Of a DNA stretch of 64,000 nt, positions 53,850 through 64,000 are shown one piece after another (position 1 is the stretch's first letter; each line of letters opens with the position of its first letter). The notes under the pieces were generated by a model. It was not told the origin of the DNA. It was given only the letters and a program-made list of their open reading frames with translations, and did no database searches. Location of the stretch: NCBI GenBank assembly GCA_034509735.1, contig JACGWO010000005.1:12355692-12419691 (forward strand). Direction: 5' to 3'. A program made the position numbers and the translations under genes. The DNA comes from Sesamum alatum. Its lineage: Eukaryota; Streptophyta; Magnoliopsida; Lamiales; Pedaliaceae.

Positions 53850-55700
53850 AATTTCTAGGCACTAATTCACCCTTTCAGTTTGCCCATCAGTTTGAGGGTG
53901 GTAGGTTATAGACAAATTCAGATTAACTCCCAAGGCGTTGAAGAGTTCCTTCTAGAATTAGCTAGTGAAAATTTTATCTCGATCTGAAATCACACTGGTG
54001 GGCAATCCATGTAGTTTGTAAATATTATCCAAGAATAGTTTAGCTACCACTTCTGCAGTATAAGGGTGCTGCAATGCCAAGAAATGGGCATACTTGGTCA
54101 ACCTTTAGATTTAGGGAGCCCTTCAATAAAGTTCATATTGATGTTAGTCCAAGCCTGACTAGGGATCTCAAGGGGTTGTAGGAGCCCAGGGTAGGTACCC
54201 TTTCACTTTTGGCTTTCTGGCACACATCACAACCTTTTACCCGCTCCGGTACATCTACCTAAAGACTTGGCCAATGGAACATACTTCTGACCCTGTGGTA
54301 AGTATCTACTACTCCAAAATGTCCTTCCAAAGAGGAGTCATGCAGTGTTCTGATAATTCTTTTCTGAGGTCAGTGTTGTTTCCAATATAAATTCTCCTTC
54401 CCTTCCTTAGGATTCCACTCTGCAGTTCATACTTAGGTTCTGAATCCGACTGAATGGTCTTGGCTTGCAGTATTGGATGTAAAAAGTCATCCTGCTCATA
54501 GCTCTGCTGGACTTCTAAAATCCAGTTGGGAATAATGAGGGTAATATGAGATAGTTCCCTATGTTCCCTCTTGGATAAGGCATCTGCCACCCTATTGTCA
54601 CTACCTTTTTTGTATTCCACTGTGTAGTCCAGGCCCAGTAGTTTTGCAATCAACTTTTGCTACAACATAGTGTCAACCCTCTACTTCAGAATGTGCTTTA
54701 GGCTCTGCTGATCAGTTCTGATGACAAAGTGATGCCCACCAGATAGTGTTCCCATTTGGAAACAACCATCAGAATGGCTAGAAACTCCTTTTCATAAACT
54801 GAAGGGCCCTGATTTTTTATCCCCAAAGCCTTGCTTAGATATGCTATGGGCCTTCCCCCCTGCATCAAAACAGCCCCTATTCCTCTATCACAAGCGTCAG
54901 TCTCAATCACAAAAGGCTTGGTGAAGTCAGGAAGGGCTAAAATAGGAGTTGTAGTCATGGCCTCTTTTAATTGTTTAAAAGCAGATGTAGCTTCCTCTGT
55001 CCATTTAAAATTATCTTTTTTTTAACAGTTCAGTCAGAGGTTTACTGATCTGGCCATAGTGCTTCATAAATTTTCTATAGTACCCAGTCAAACCCAGAAA
55101 GCCCCTTAACCCCTTAACATCCTTAGGAATAGGCCAAGAGCTCATACCAGCAACCTTTTCAGGATCAATGCCAACCCCTTGAGAAGAGATAACATGACCG
55201 AAATATTGTATCACATCCTTCCCAAAACTACATTTACTCATTTTAGCAAACAACTAGTGGTTTTTTAGGAGGTCCAAAGGAATTTGCTTGAAGACATGGT
55301 TCATTAAGGATTCGAAGCTAGAGGGGGCATATACACAGGCCAAACGGCATGATTAGGAATGCGTAGTGGCCCGGATGAGTAACAAAGCTGGTTTTATAAA
55401 TATCCTCTAGTTTCATTTTAATTTGGAAATATCAAGATCTGAGGTCAATTTTGGAGAAGTAATAGGCACCGTATAATTCATCAAGAAGTTCATCAATAAC
55501 TGGGATGGGAAAATTGTATTTAACTGTTAAACTGTTAAGGTACCTATAATCAATGCAAAGCCTCCATGTTCCATCTCTTTTTTTTACCAGCAATACAGGG
55601 GATCTAAAAGGACTTTGGCTGGGCCTGATTATCCCAAACTCCAACATGCCCTTTACCACTGACTCAATCTACCCTTTCTGGGAATAAGAATACCTGTAGG
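53850..55700 (-). pseudogene. Gypsy RT, RNase H and integrase core, broken
   Basis: On the minus strand RT starts at 55659 ([34 protein letters not shown]). A damaged palm follows. The frame 55011-55253 ([30 protein letters not shown]) is the RT to RNase H joint. RNase H reads PFVIETDACDRGIGAVLMQG (54698-54958). KGSDNRVADALSKREHREL (54309-54653) closes RNase H and leads into the integrase zinc region. Stops and frameshifts separate every piece. The integrase core at 53850-54300 has no clean frame. Confidence 0.85.
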
Positions 55701-56353
55701 GTGTCATTTTCTTGGGGATATCGTCAGGCTTCAGGTTTATCTAATGTTGAATGGTTCTGTCTGGGGGCAGAGACTAAGGCTCTTGGAAAATCTCAACATA
55801 TGAGTCCATAATTGCATCAACTCCTTATCTTGTTCTGAACTGAGAGTAGTTTGTGTTTATATAGAATGAACTGCCTAGAGTACCCTTTTGTTTCCATTAT
55901 TAGAACCTTGGAAATCTCTTCAGCATTTGGCCCTTGAGGCTTGGGGGTCTAGTGAGAGCTTGTAAGACCAGTTTCTTTGCATTCCTTGTGGTAGCCACCT
56001 TCATCTGTTCGAAATCAAACTCTACTGGGTTATATTTCCTAAGCAAGTCAACTCCCAGCACCATGTGGCACCTCCCAAATTGATGGTTCTTACAGGGTAA
56101 GTGAAATCATGCCCCTGCATTTCCTAGGTGTAATTAGGACAACATAGGCTACTGATCATCTTGCTCCCATTGGATACACTGATGACCATTGGAGGGGCCT
56201 TCTGAAGCCTGCATCCTAGATTACAGGTTGCATCATCATCTAGGAAGCAATTCGTGCTTCCACTGTCAATAAGCACATGTATCTCTTTCCCATAAGCCAT
56301 TTATTTCACTCGAACAGTGTTGATGGTGGTGTGCCCATTGAGTGCATTAAAGG
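55701..56353 (-). pseudogene. Gypsy protease remnant
   Basis: The minus strand near 56220-56280 reads HVLIDSGSTNCFLDD, an aspartic protease site with an intact DSG. The remaining sequence to the RT start is the usual linker but has several stops. Gag should follow to the right but is cut off at 56353. Confidence 0.7.
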
Positions 56354-57208
56354 TGTAATGCAAATCGTGTTTCTAAATTTAATGAAACAAGAAAAATACT
56401 ACAAATGATTTTTGCATTTAATCAAATATCTTGTGGGTGCAAAATCTCTAGTTGAAGCCTCTGATTCTTCACTTCAAGAATACGATCTTCAATTTCTGCA
56501 ACTTTTGGAGGTGGAACGTGATGTATTAGTCTCCTTCGATATTAACTTGGATCTTCAACAACGTCAATTCGGGGGTCTTTTGACTTATTCCTGGATCAAA
56601 TGCTATAAATTTGGAATGTTTAACTTGAACTTTGGGTGTATCTTGACGGAATTGACAATTTGATCTTCTGTCAAGGTGGATTTATGCCTTGATAACGTTA
56701 ATTTGTGGGTCTCTCGACTTCTTCCCGAATCAAATGTTGAATTTGGATGATTTCCGCGACGAACTCCTTGATTTCTGAGTTGAACATCGTGGATCTTCCT
56801 TGATTTGTGCTTAAGAGGATTTCGAGACTTCTTGAATGCCCTCTTGCTTGTATCTTCAATTGTTTGTGTGTCCTCAATTGCTGGAATAGCACCCCTATTT
56901 ATAGTTGTAGGATGAAAAACTTTGCCATATTTACTTGATGACGTGACGCGATTTGATTGGCCCTTCATGATTTGTTTGGCATTTATTTTTCTAATCACAA
57001 GATGTGATCTAGTATTACCAAATTAGTGGTATTTGTTTCCTTTGTTGGCAAGGCAAGATTCAAATTGCCTTAAACACTTCAATTCCATACATGACAATAT
57101 TTGATTTTATCCATCAATAAATATTTCATTATATGAAAATATAAAATTAATGGAAAAATATATAGCACATGTCAATAAATAATTGACAATAAATTTTCTC
57201 CGCCTACA
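56354..57208 (-). repeat. 3' LTR of the gag-only element, 855 bp
   Basis: The plus-strand ends are TGTAATGCAAATCG and CTCCGCCTACA. On the minus strand it starts TGTAGGCGGAG after a CTTGAGGGGGCATT tract. The frames 56412-56663 and 56603-56998 lie in the LTR and are not genes. Confidence 0.85.
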
Positions 57209-57321
57209 AATGCCCCCTCAAGACTTGTTCATGAATTGCAACAAAGCGAAAAAGTGAACATGTCTCGAAATTATTTCTTCGCACGAGATTTTATTTCCTC
57301 CACTTTCTTCTTCTTCTTCTT

Positions 57322-57323
<2 letters not shown>

Positions 57324-57373
<50 letters not shown>

Positions 57374-57377
57374 TCTT
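57324..57377. repeat. (CT)n microsatellite
   Basis: A CT run of more than 40 bases, then short interruptions. It follows a CTT-rich stretch. Confidence 0.95.
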
Positions 57378-57464
57378 TTCAACATGCGACTGAACTTGAA
57401 AAATAAATTTCAAGCTACCTACGTACCCCGTTGAGAGGATCAAGTCATAACGTAGTTCAATCAT

Positions 57465-58245
57465 AAAAATATATAGATAGTTTAGACTCGTATCAAGGAG
57501 CCTTCAATTTTGAATTTGTAGATAGGTTATACTCGTGTGAAGGAGTGTTCATTTGACTCTTTTGAACTTGGGAGATAGTTTATACTCGTATCAAGGAGTG
57601 TTCATTTGACTTTTTTGAACTTGGGAGATAGTTTATACTCGTATCAAGGAGTCTTCATTTGAATTTAAATTTGAGAGATAGTTTATACTCGTAGCAAGGA
57701 GTTTTGAATTTCTAGATAGTTTATACTCATATTGTAGTTTTTAGTTATGAGTTTTTTCCTTCTTGAACTATTGACTTATTGGTTTACTATCAAGGAGTCT
57801 TCATTTGAATTTGAATATGGTAGATAGTTTACACTCGTATCAAGGAGTCTTCATTTGAATTTACAGACAGATTATACTCGTAGTAAGGAGTTTTGAATTT
57901 GTAGATAGTTTATACTCATATTAAGGAGTCTTCATTCGAATTTGAAAATGGTAGATAGTTAATACTCGTATCAAGGAGTCTTCATTTGAATTTTCAGATA
58001 GTTTATACTCGTATCAAGGAGTGCTTGAAGGAATTTTAGTTGAAAGTTTAGATAGTTTACACTCATATCTAGGAGCATTATTGACAATTTGGACTCTTAT
58101 TAGGGAGCATAATTGACAGTTTAGGCTCTTATTAGGGAGTGTAATTGATAGTTTAGGCTCTTATTGAGGAGCGTAATTGACAATTTAGGCTCTTATCGAG
58201 GAGCGTAATTGAGAGTTTAGGCTCGTATCAGGGAGCATTGTTAAG
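57465..58245 (-). repeat. Tandem array of about 17 units in the gag-only element
   Basis: The units share TAGTTTATACTCGTATCAAG followed by GAGTCTTCATTTGAATT, mostly 45-60 bp apart up to about 58065. They then change to a shorter 31-36-bp type with AGTTTAGGCTCTTATTAGGG up to 58240. No frame runs through the array. It lies where pol would be expected. Confidence 0.9.
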
Positions 58246-58411
58246 GTTTTCAGTATGATGGGACATCTTCTTTTTCTTGTTCATCTTCATCAGTGCCAAC
58301 TCTTAAGTATTCTTGTTCGTCAATATTCATGCTTATCTCAATGACATGTGCACGGGTTGCTAATTCTCCAAAAGATTTTGGTTTGATTACTTGAAGTATG
58401 TAGCAAAGTCC

Positions 58412-59321
58412 CTAATGCATTCCTTGGATGCATATCTCAATTGCCGAAGTTTCAGAAAAAGTATCTTTGCAACTGAGACTCAAATTTCTCCAGCGGTTGA
58501 TATAGTCAATGATCGACTCTTCCTTCCATTGGTGCAAATTTGTAAGCTCGATCATGCTGACTGTCCTTCTGGTGCTGTAAAAGCAGTTAAGGAACTTTTG
58601 TTCCAATTAGCCCCCAACTATCAATTGAGTTGGCTTCCAAGTCAGTGTACTAGTCAAACACATTCCCTTTCAAAGATCGGGCAAATTTTTTCACAAGATG
58701 ATCTCCGTAAGTCCCCGCATTGTTGCATGTTTCGATGAAGTGAGCCACATGTTGTTTTGGGTTGCCCTTGCCATCAAACTGTTGAAACTTGGGAGGTTGA
58801 TAGGCAACTGGCATATTCAGATTATCAATTCTTTGTGTATATGGCTTCGTGTAAGTCATAGACGATTTAATAGTCCTCATGATGTACTCTTTCAATTGGT
58901 CAACAGGAATCAACCCATCTGAGGAGACTTGCAACTCTTTTGTTGATGACTTCTCCCTTTCTTTGGGTTATTGCTTAAGGGATGTTTTAGCTTCGTCATG
59001 GCCCTCAACTTGTTTTTCGGCCACATGACTGATGTCAGTATTATCGATCTTGTTCATTAAGTTGCTGATTCGAGAGTCTTGGTGCTGAACATGCTTTGCT
59101 AGACCCTCTATAGCCCTCGTCAAACTTGCAATTTGCTCATCCAAGGTCATCGTATTTGTCACCATGACGGGAGCTATGCTTGATGTCGAGCAAGGAGTAG
59201 ACGAAGAGGAGTCATCCCTCAAGTCTCCATCATCTTTATTAGTTTTGTTGAGATGGAGTAGATCTTTATCAACAATTTCAAGGAAAGTCATCTCAGGATG
59301 CGTTTGTAACTTCTTTGACAT
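58412..59321 (-). pseudogene. Gag of the gag-only element, in three pieces
   Basis: On the minus strand the first frame (58968-59321) starts MSKKLQTHPEM and has a coiled-coil-like stretch, DEQIASLTRAIEGLAKHVQH. The second (58650-58934) reads YQPPKFQQFDGKGNPKQHVA, then GTYGDHLVKKFARSLKGNVF. The third (58412-58606) reads QKFLNCFYSTRRTVSMIELT and ESIIDYINRWRNLSLSCKD. These are the ordered segments of a Ty3/gypsy capsid (Retrotrans_gag type). Stops or frameshifts separate them. Zinc knuckle and pol are not seen further on. Confidence 0.85.
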
Positions 59322-59443
59322 ACTTCTGGTGACGACCCCAATACTTTTATTTGAACTTGAAGCAACGAATTTGAGTGCCAGGATCTTGTTGGCAGCTATT
59401 GCGATACTTCAAAACTTTTGGTGGAGAGATGAGAGGTAGAGAT

Positions 59444-59468
59444 GGTCCCACTAGGCGTACCAGAAATT
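59444..59468 (-). promoter_or_regulatory. Primer binding site of the gag-only element
   Basis: The plus strand GGTCCCACTAGGCGTACCA ends in CCA next to the right LTR, as a tRNA 3' end would. The element strand therefore has TGGTACGCCTAGTGGGACC. I cannot name the tRNA with confidence. Confidence 0.65.
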
Positions 59469-60227
59469 TGTAACGCAAATTTCGTGTTTCTAAATTTATT
59501 GAAACAAGAAAAATACTACAAATGATTTTTGAATTTAATCAAATATCTTGTGGGTGCGAAATCTCTAGTTGAAGCCTCTGATTCTTCACTTCAAGAATAC
59601 GATCTTCAATTTTTGCAACTTTGGAAGTGGAACTTGACATTTTAATCTCCTTCGATGTTAACTTGGATCTTCAATAACGTCAATTCGGGGGTCTTTTGAC
59701 TTATTCCCGGATCAAACGCTATAAATTTGGAATGTTTAACTAGAACTTTGGGTGTTTCTTGACGGAATTGACGCTTTGATCTTTCGTCAAGGTGGATTTA
59801 TGCCTTGATAACGTTAGTTCATGGGTCTCTCAACTTCTTCCCGAATCAAAAGTTGAATTTGGATGATTTCCGTGATGAACGCCTTGATTTCTGACTTGAA
59901 CATCGTGGATCTTCCTTTATTTGTACTTGAGAGGATTTCGAGACTTCTTGAATGCCATATTGCTTGTGTCTTTAATTGTATTTTCCATTATTTGTGTGTG
60001 TCCTCATTTGCTGGAAAAGACTTTGCCATATTTACTTGATGATGTGGCACGATTTGATTGGCTCTTCATGATTTGTTTGGCTTTTATTTTCCTAATTACA
60101 AGATGTGATCTAGAATTACCAAATCAGTGGTATTCGCTTCTTTTATTGGCAAGTCAAGATTCAGATTGCCTTAAACACTTCAATTCCATACATGACAATA
60201 TTTGATTTTATCCATCAATAAATATTT
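59469..60227 (-). repeat. 5' LTR of the gag-only element, cut by E5
   Basis: It begins TGTAACGCAAATTTCG and follows the left LTR to CATCAATAAATATTT, where E5 starts. It lacks about 35 bp present in the left LTR near 56890-56925. Confidence 0.88.
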
Positions 60228-62457
60228 TGTTAGAATAGGTGACCAGAAAGCCAATAGGTTTGGCGATTTGTAACCTATCTGACAACTTGATGTGAATGTA
60301 ATATTATTATGTGATGAATAAAGTGAGTGTTCGTCACTATTGGTACCTACTTTGTTGTGCTCACTTTACATTTGTTAAAACGGTGTTTAACTTATATCGC
60401 AACAAAGCCCACAGACCATGGATAACAACTCGTGCAGTTGGGCCACGCATTGGATGGTGGTCATGAAACCAACTGATTAAGAGTTGGGTCTGAAACGTTC
60501 CAAGTCGAGGACCTCGAGACAGGGCATCGAGAGTCCTATTGAGACTTGCATCAAGAGTCGTGTTCATTGGATGAGTGCCGTGTTTCATCGGCGACAGGCG
60601 TGGGACGCCTACACGGTCTTGATGGGTTGGTCGACTGGGGTCGAGCCGACTGGACTGACTCGCGTGGATCATCATATGGAAGCCTTGGAGGCTTGGTCGG
60701 TATGATTGGTTTTCCCCGGTTCCGATAGTACGGGAGTAATCCTCAGACTTGAGGAATCATGGCAGTCACGTGCACAGGACGGCTGTATCTTGGATCTGGC
60801 GAGAGGTGATCATTCTGTAAGATGATCATTATAAGCCTTGTCCAGTGCAGTCAGAATGTGTAGCGAGGACGGTGGATTCCAAGAAGAGGATCCGTCCCTT
60901 GTCAGTATATGACAGAGGTATCTCCTATGCACTCGGAGACACGTACATGCTGTTTAAAGCTGTGGCCACAGTGGTTGGTCGAACAGGGAATGGTTTCCTG
61001 TGTCGATGCAATGAAGCATACGTAGTCTCGAGTATTAAGCATAGATGCCTAGTCAAGGATGGGAACCGACGCCCAATTCCATACCCTAGACTAAGGCCGG
61101 GAAACGGTAGACGGAAGGATCGTACCCGTACGGAATCGGCGCCTAAATGTTCACGCCAATTCACCTAGTCTCTAGTGCCATGGACCGTTGCTAGACGGCC
61201 ACCCATGGTAACGGGCCCTTGTGGAACACGGGCCCAAGTCTAGCTGAGGGTGAACCTAAAGGGTCACACACAAATCACCGAGGAGGTTGAGAGATCAACT
61301 TGGAGTCAATCTCGAAGGATAAAATAAGTAATTGGATTACTTAAGGGAAAGTCCATTGAATGGACGGGCCGATATTGTATCGGGCTTTCATTTAATCGGT
61401 AAATTGGATTTTCGATTAAATATGGAAAGTTGAGATGTTGAGACGTTGGATCTTTTAATTGGATTAAAAGATCAACGGGAATAATTTAAGTGGACATTAA
61501 ATTGGATTTAATATTGGGTTCGTCGTAATTGGATTACGATAAAACCCGGGCCGTTAAATTATACCCGAGAGGAGAAATAATTCCTAATTTGGAATAGGAA
61601 GAAGTTGGACTTCTTCCCTTAATTAAACATAGCCGACATGCTCCCTTGGAGGAAGCAAAATCAGCCATGTTGCATGCTAGGTGGTATGTTGACTTGTCTC
61701 TTTTGGAAAGAGACAAATCAACTCCAATCAAGCTCTTCCCTTTTGGTATGATTTGATCATACCATAAATTTTGGTAGGCTTGATTGAAGAATTGATGGTG
61801 ATTGATTGGAATGAATCTAGACATCCTTGGATGAACCTAGACACATTCCAATAATCACATTAATTATGTATATATATTAGAATATACAACACCTAGCATA
61901 AGTGATTCATTATTCATCTTTTTCTAGGAAAAAGAGAAGACAAAAAATCCTCTCCTCTCTCTCAAAATTTCGTGCTCCCTCCCTCTCTTACACTTGTGTT
62001 CTTCACTTGATTTTGAATCAAGAAGAAGAACAAAGTAAGTTTAAGAGAACACTAATTCATAGTGTTCTTCTCTTAAACCGATTCCTTCTAAACCCGTTCT
62101 TTTCTAGCAAGAAGAACGTGTGTTTCTTCCGGTGTGGTGTGGATCACCTTTGGAGAATCCATACGTTTGGATTTCGTGAGCATTCCGGAGAAGGAACAAC
62201 GCTAGTAGCCGGGAGCATACGCTAAACAATCAAAGGTAACGGTTTATTACGCTTTGATTGATTTCATTTGTATATCTATGCCCTATGTGTTTAAATATAT
62301 GTTTTAATATTTACACATCCTACATCGAACGCCCGGTTGAGCACCCAAGGGTACACCCCTTGGGATTCGCGTATTTTGAATTTGATTTAAATTTACGCAC
62401 TTATTCCACGCTTTCTCGCTTCCGCTCGCGCTCCCGGGCGGATCCGCTTGTCCTTCA
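60228..62457 (+). repeat. 5' LTR of E5, 2230 bp
   Basis: It runs from TGTTAGAATAGGTGACC to CTTGTCCTTCA. It resembles the solo LTR 21537-23731 closely, sharing the hairpins TTGTCTCTTTTGGAAAGAGAC (61696-61716) and GAAGAAGTTGGACTTCTTC (61598-61616). Short frames within it are not genes. Confidence 0.92.
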
Positions 62458-62459
62458 AG

Positions 62460-62472
62460 TGGTATCAGAGCC
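62460..62472 (+). promoter_or_regulatory. E5 primer binding site
   Basis: TGGTATCAGAGCC, the initiator Met-tRNA type site, two bases after the LTR end as in E2. Confidence 0.95.
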
Positions 62473-64000
62473 CGGTTCGATGTAAGGGGCATAGATCTAT
62501 GTGTTTGGCATGATCTACTTGCTTTTAAATGGCTTTATTGGCATGTTAGATTACATAAATATGTGAATAATATGATGATTCAATTGTTTGGATTTAATGG
62601 ACTTTTGGCATGCTTAATTTTGTTAGATTGGATCTAAAATTGCATGCTTATTTTCAGAATAATATTAATTTTATTGTGCTGAAACAGTTTTGAAAAAAAA
62701 AAAAAAAAAATTTGGTCGGGCCGGCAGTGGCCGCGCGCAGGCCAGTACAACGGCTGGGCCGTTTTGTGCCGTTTTTCGACTTTTTTCGAAAAATTCGATT
62801 TTCTGTATTTTCTGCACAATATTCTGAAAATATATTAATTTTGCAATTTTGATTTTGGGATAATTGGATTATTCCTTGAATTTAATTTGCTTAATTAATT
62901 TGGGATTAATACATGCATTGGATGCATTGTGTAAAATGTCCATTAAATTTAAAATCTGAATTTTGCATATTATTTATATATTTATGCTTTTGTGATGTTG
63001 GACATCACTTGGATATTTGGAATATCCATTGGTTATTTATGCATGATTATTTGGAATAATTATGTTATATGTGAGTTGATGGAATCAACATGGGATGATC
63101 ACAAAGCCCTAGACCTTGTGTATGGATGAATGAATGTTTATTTATTTTCTGTTGGGTGGGGCCTGCGTGCCTCTTGTTTTTGGGACTATCATCTCCCGTA
63201 TTTTCAGCCTCATGATGTTAAGGCTTGTTTTCCTTATTACCAATGTATTACTTTCAGTTGTAATGAGAGTAGATAGGATTGGTGAGGTTTCAATTTTAGC
63301 AAGCAATTGGAGTCGGAGACCTCAAGGAGGAGCATCAAAAGGCGTGAAACAAGAGCACTACAAGGCCCATTGGAATGACAATGGGTATATTACTATTGTA
63401 ATAATTTAGGACCACCCTAGACAGACCATAGACTCACTGCGGGCTCAGTGGGTCGCATAGGTTGGGCTTGTGATCATCCTAACAGGGGTATGCTATGTTT
63501 TCTGCATGCGGCGTATTTATGTATCGCTTTAAATATTGGATATTTATGCATGCTAAAACACAATAATGTGATGAGGTCTCGGTCATACACAAACTCTCAT
63601 TTGGTTGGACCAAATTAAATATTAGGCCCAGAACGGACTTGGATCAAAATGGTATTTTGGTCTGTCCGAGCCTTCCATCCACAGCAATGTGGTGAGGAAG
63701 CTACCACTACCCAAGTGTGGTCTCACGAGTCGTGGCACACTTGGACTAGGGGAAAGCTGCACTATTGTTGTGAACAAAAAGACTGCGCTCGCTGTTTCCC
63801 TGTCTCACGAGTCGTGGGGGGCGACAGTTTGAGGCATGATTTGGTTGATGGGTCGGGCCTAACACTGAGTAACATGGTTCGCTTGGAGTCCTCGGAACCA
63901 TGCGAATAGGTGAGGCAAAATATCTTGGGAATCTCATTGGATGAGAATGATATTGGATATCTCCCACGAGGTCTTCTTCATGTGAATCGTAAAAGCGGGG
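62473..64000 (+). other. E5 non-coding leader
   Basis: There is no gag frame in this 1.5 kb. An A run at 62694-62710 and a GC-rich patch (62715-62775) are followed by AT-rich sequence. The blocks shared with the E2 leader come next (63091-63585). The last part has GTCTCACGAGTCGTGG twice (63720 and 63803). The frames 63134-63409 and 63649-63909 have no recognised content, and E2 does not preserve them. Confidence 0.65.

Larger units (their letters stand above)
52631..56353 (-). mobile_element. Reina-like chromovirus (Ty3/gypsy) remnant, 5' part missing
   Basis: A 467-bp LTR (52631-53097) with TGTACT...CTTACA plus-strand ends adjoins a polypurine tract. On the minus strand, integrase C-terminus with chromodomain, RNase H, RT and protease remnants follow in gypsy order. 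Gag and the 5' LTR are absent, because the next element begins at 56354. The short LTR and the chromodomain wording fit the Reina lineage. This lineage call is an inference. Confidence 0.82.
56354..60227 (-). mobile_element. Gag-only, non-autonomous gypsy-like element with an internal tandem array
   Basis: The left LTR (56354-57208) is complete and the right LTR (59469-60227) is cut by E5. A polypurine-type run (57211-57218) beside the left LTR and a primer site beside the right LTR give minus orientation. The 2.26-kb interior encodes gag pieces only. The place of pol is taken by a (CT)n run and a long tandem array. It therefore depends on proteins from another element. The remaining part of the right LTR should lie beyond E5, outside the window. 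Confidence 0.85.
60228..64000 (+). mobile_element. E5: Angela-like Ty1/copia element, 5' end only
   Basis: A complete 5' LTR, primer site and long leader are present, and the window ends before gag. Because no coding part is visible its state cannot be judged. It inserted into the right LTR of the gag-only element, with TATTT (60223-60227) as the likely 5-bp target. The partner copy lies outside. Confidence 0.88.

Noticed and set aside
57465..58245. Regular repeats that could be taken for a CRISPR array
   Set aside because: Repeats are imperfect, spacers are also repetitive, unit length varies, and the context is a plant retrotransposon.
1..64000. A host gene, defence system or other new multi-gene system in the window
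   Set aside because: Every frame with recognisable content belongs to an LTR retrotransposon. Nothing else with gene structure was found on either strand.

Overview
The window is repeat-dense plant nuclear DNA, most likely from a eudicot. It is AT-rich, packed with Ty1/copia and Ty3/gypsy LTR retrotransposons that prime from plant tRNAs, and dotted with MITE-type DNA elements. I found no convincing host protein-coding gene, tRNA gene, rRNA gene or CRISPR array. Almost every long reading frame is retrotransposon coding sequence or a shadow of it. The landscape looks like gene-poor, nested heterochromatin. The species cannot be fixed from the sequence alone.

Layout, left to right. (1) 1-4826: the 3' part of a decayed Angela/Tork-like copia element (E1) with its 3' LTR, followed by a relative's LTR fragment to about 5245. 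(2) 5246-9035: AT-rich spacer with a promoter-like segment, a possible SINE, a foldback MITE and a gypsy-type fragment. (3) 9036-20536: a gypsy LTR split by a second Angela-like element, E2 (9703-20023). The 5' LTR of E2 holds a solo gypsy LTR (10966-13592), which itself holds a CACTA-type MITE. (4) 20537-36525: a decayed minus-strand chromovirus-like gypsy element (F). Its 3' LTR contains a TIR element that was itself split by an Angela-like solo LTR, plus a MITE with a 9-bp target duplication. Its 5' LTR remnant contains a young, nearly intact minus-strand copia element (30215-35725). (5) 37175-43247: a TIR-bounded element carrying a deleted Athila/Tat-like gypsy derivative (37547-42581). 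(6) 44903-51895: a complete but decayed copia element with a perfect 5-bp target duplication, its integrase split by an Angela-like solo LTR (46923-49202). (7) 52631-56353: a minus-strand Reina-like chromovirus remnant. (8) 56354-60227: a gag-only gypsy-like element in which a tandem array occupies the place of pol. (9) 60228-64000: the 5' LTR and long non-coding leader of a further Angela-like element (E5), cut by the window edge.

The genes do not form host pathways. They are gag, protease, integrase, reverse transcriptase and RNase H modules of separate elements, most disabled by stops, frameshifts and deletions. The copia element at 30215-35725 is the best preserved (LTRs differ at 2 of 196 positions, catalytic motifs intact, two apparent frameshifts in pol). 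The more unusual points are a conserved non-coding leader shared by E2 and E5, an inherited stop codon shared by E1 and E2, a gag-less E2, a tandem array in the U3 region of one solo LTR, and a repeated near-perfect palindrome in the Athila-like derivative. All family names rest on recognition by eye, not on a search.
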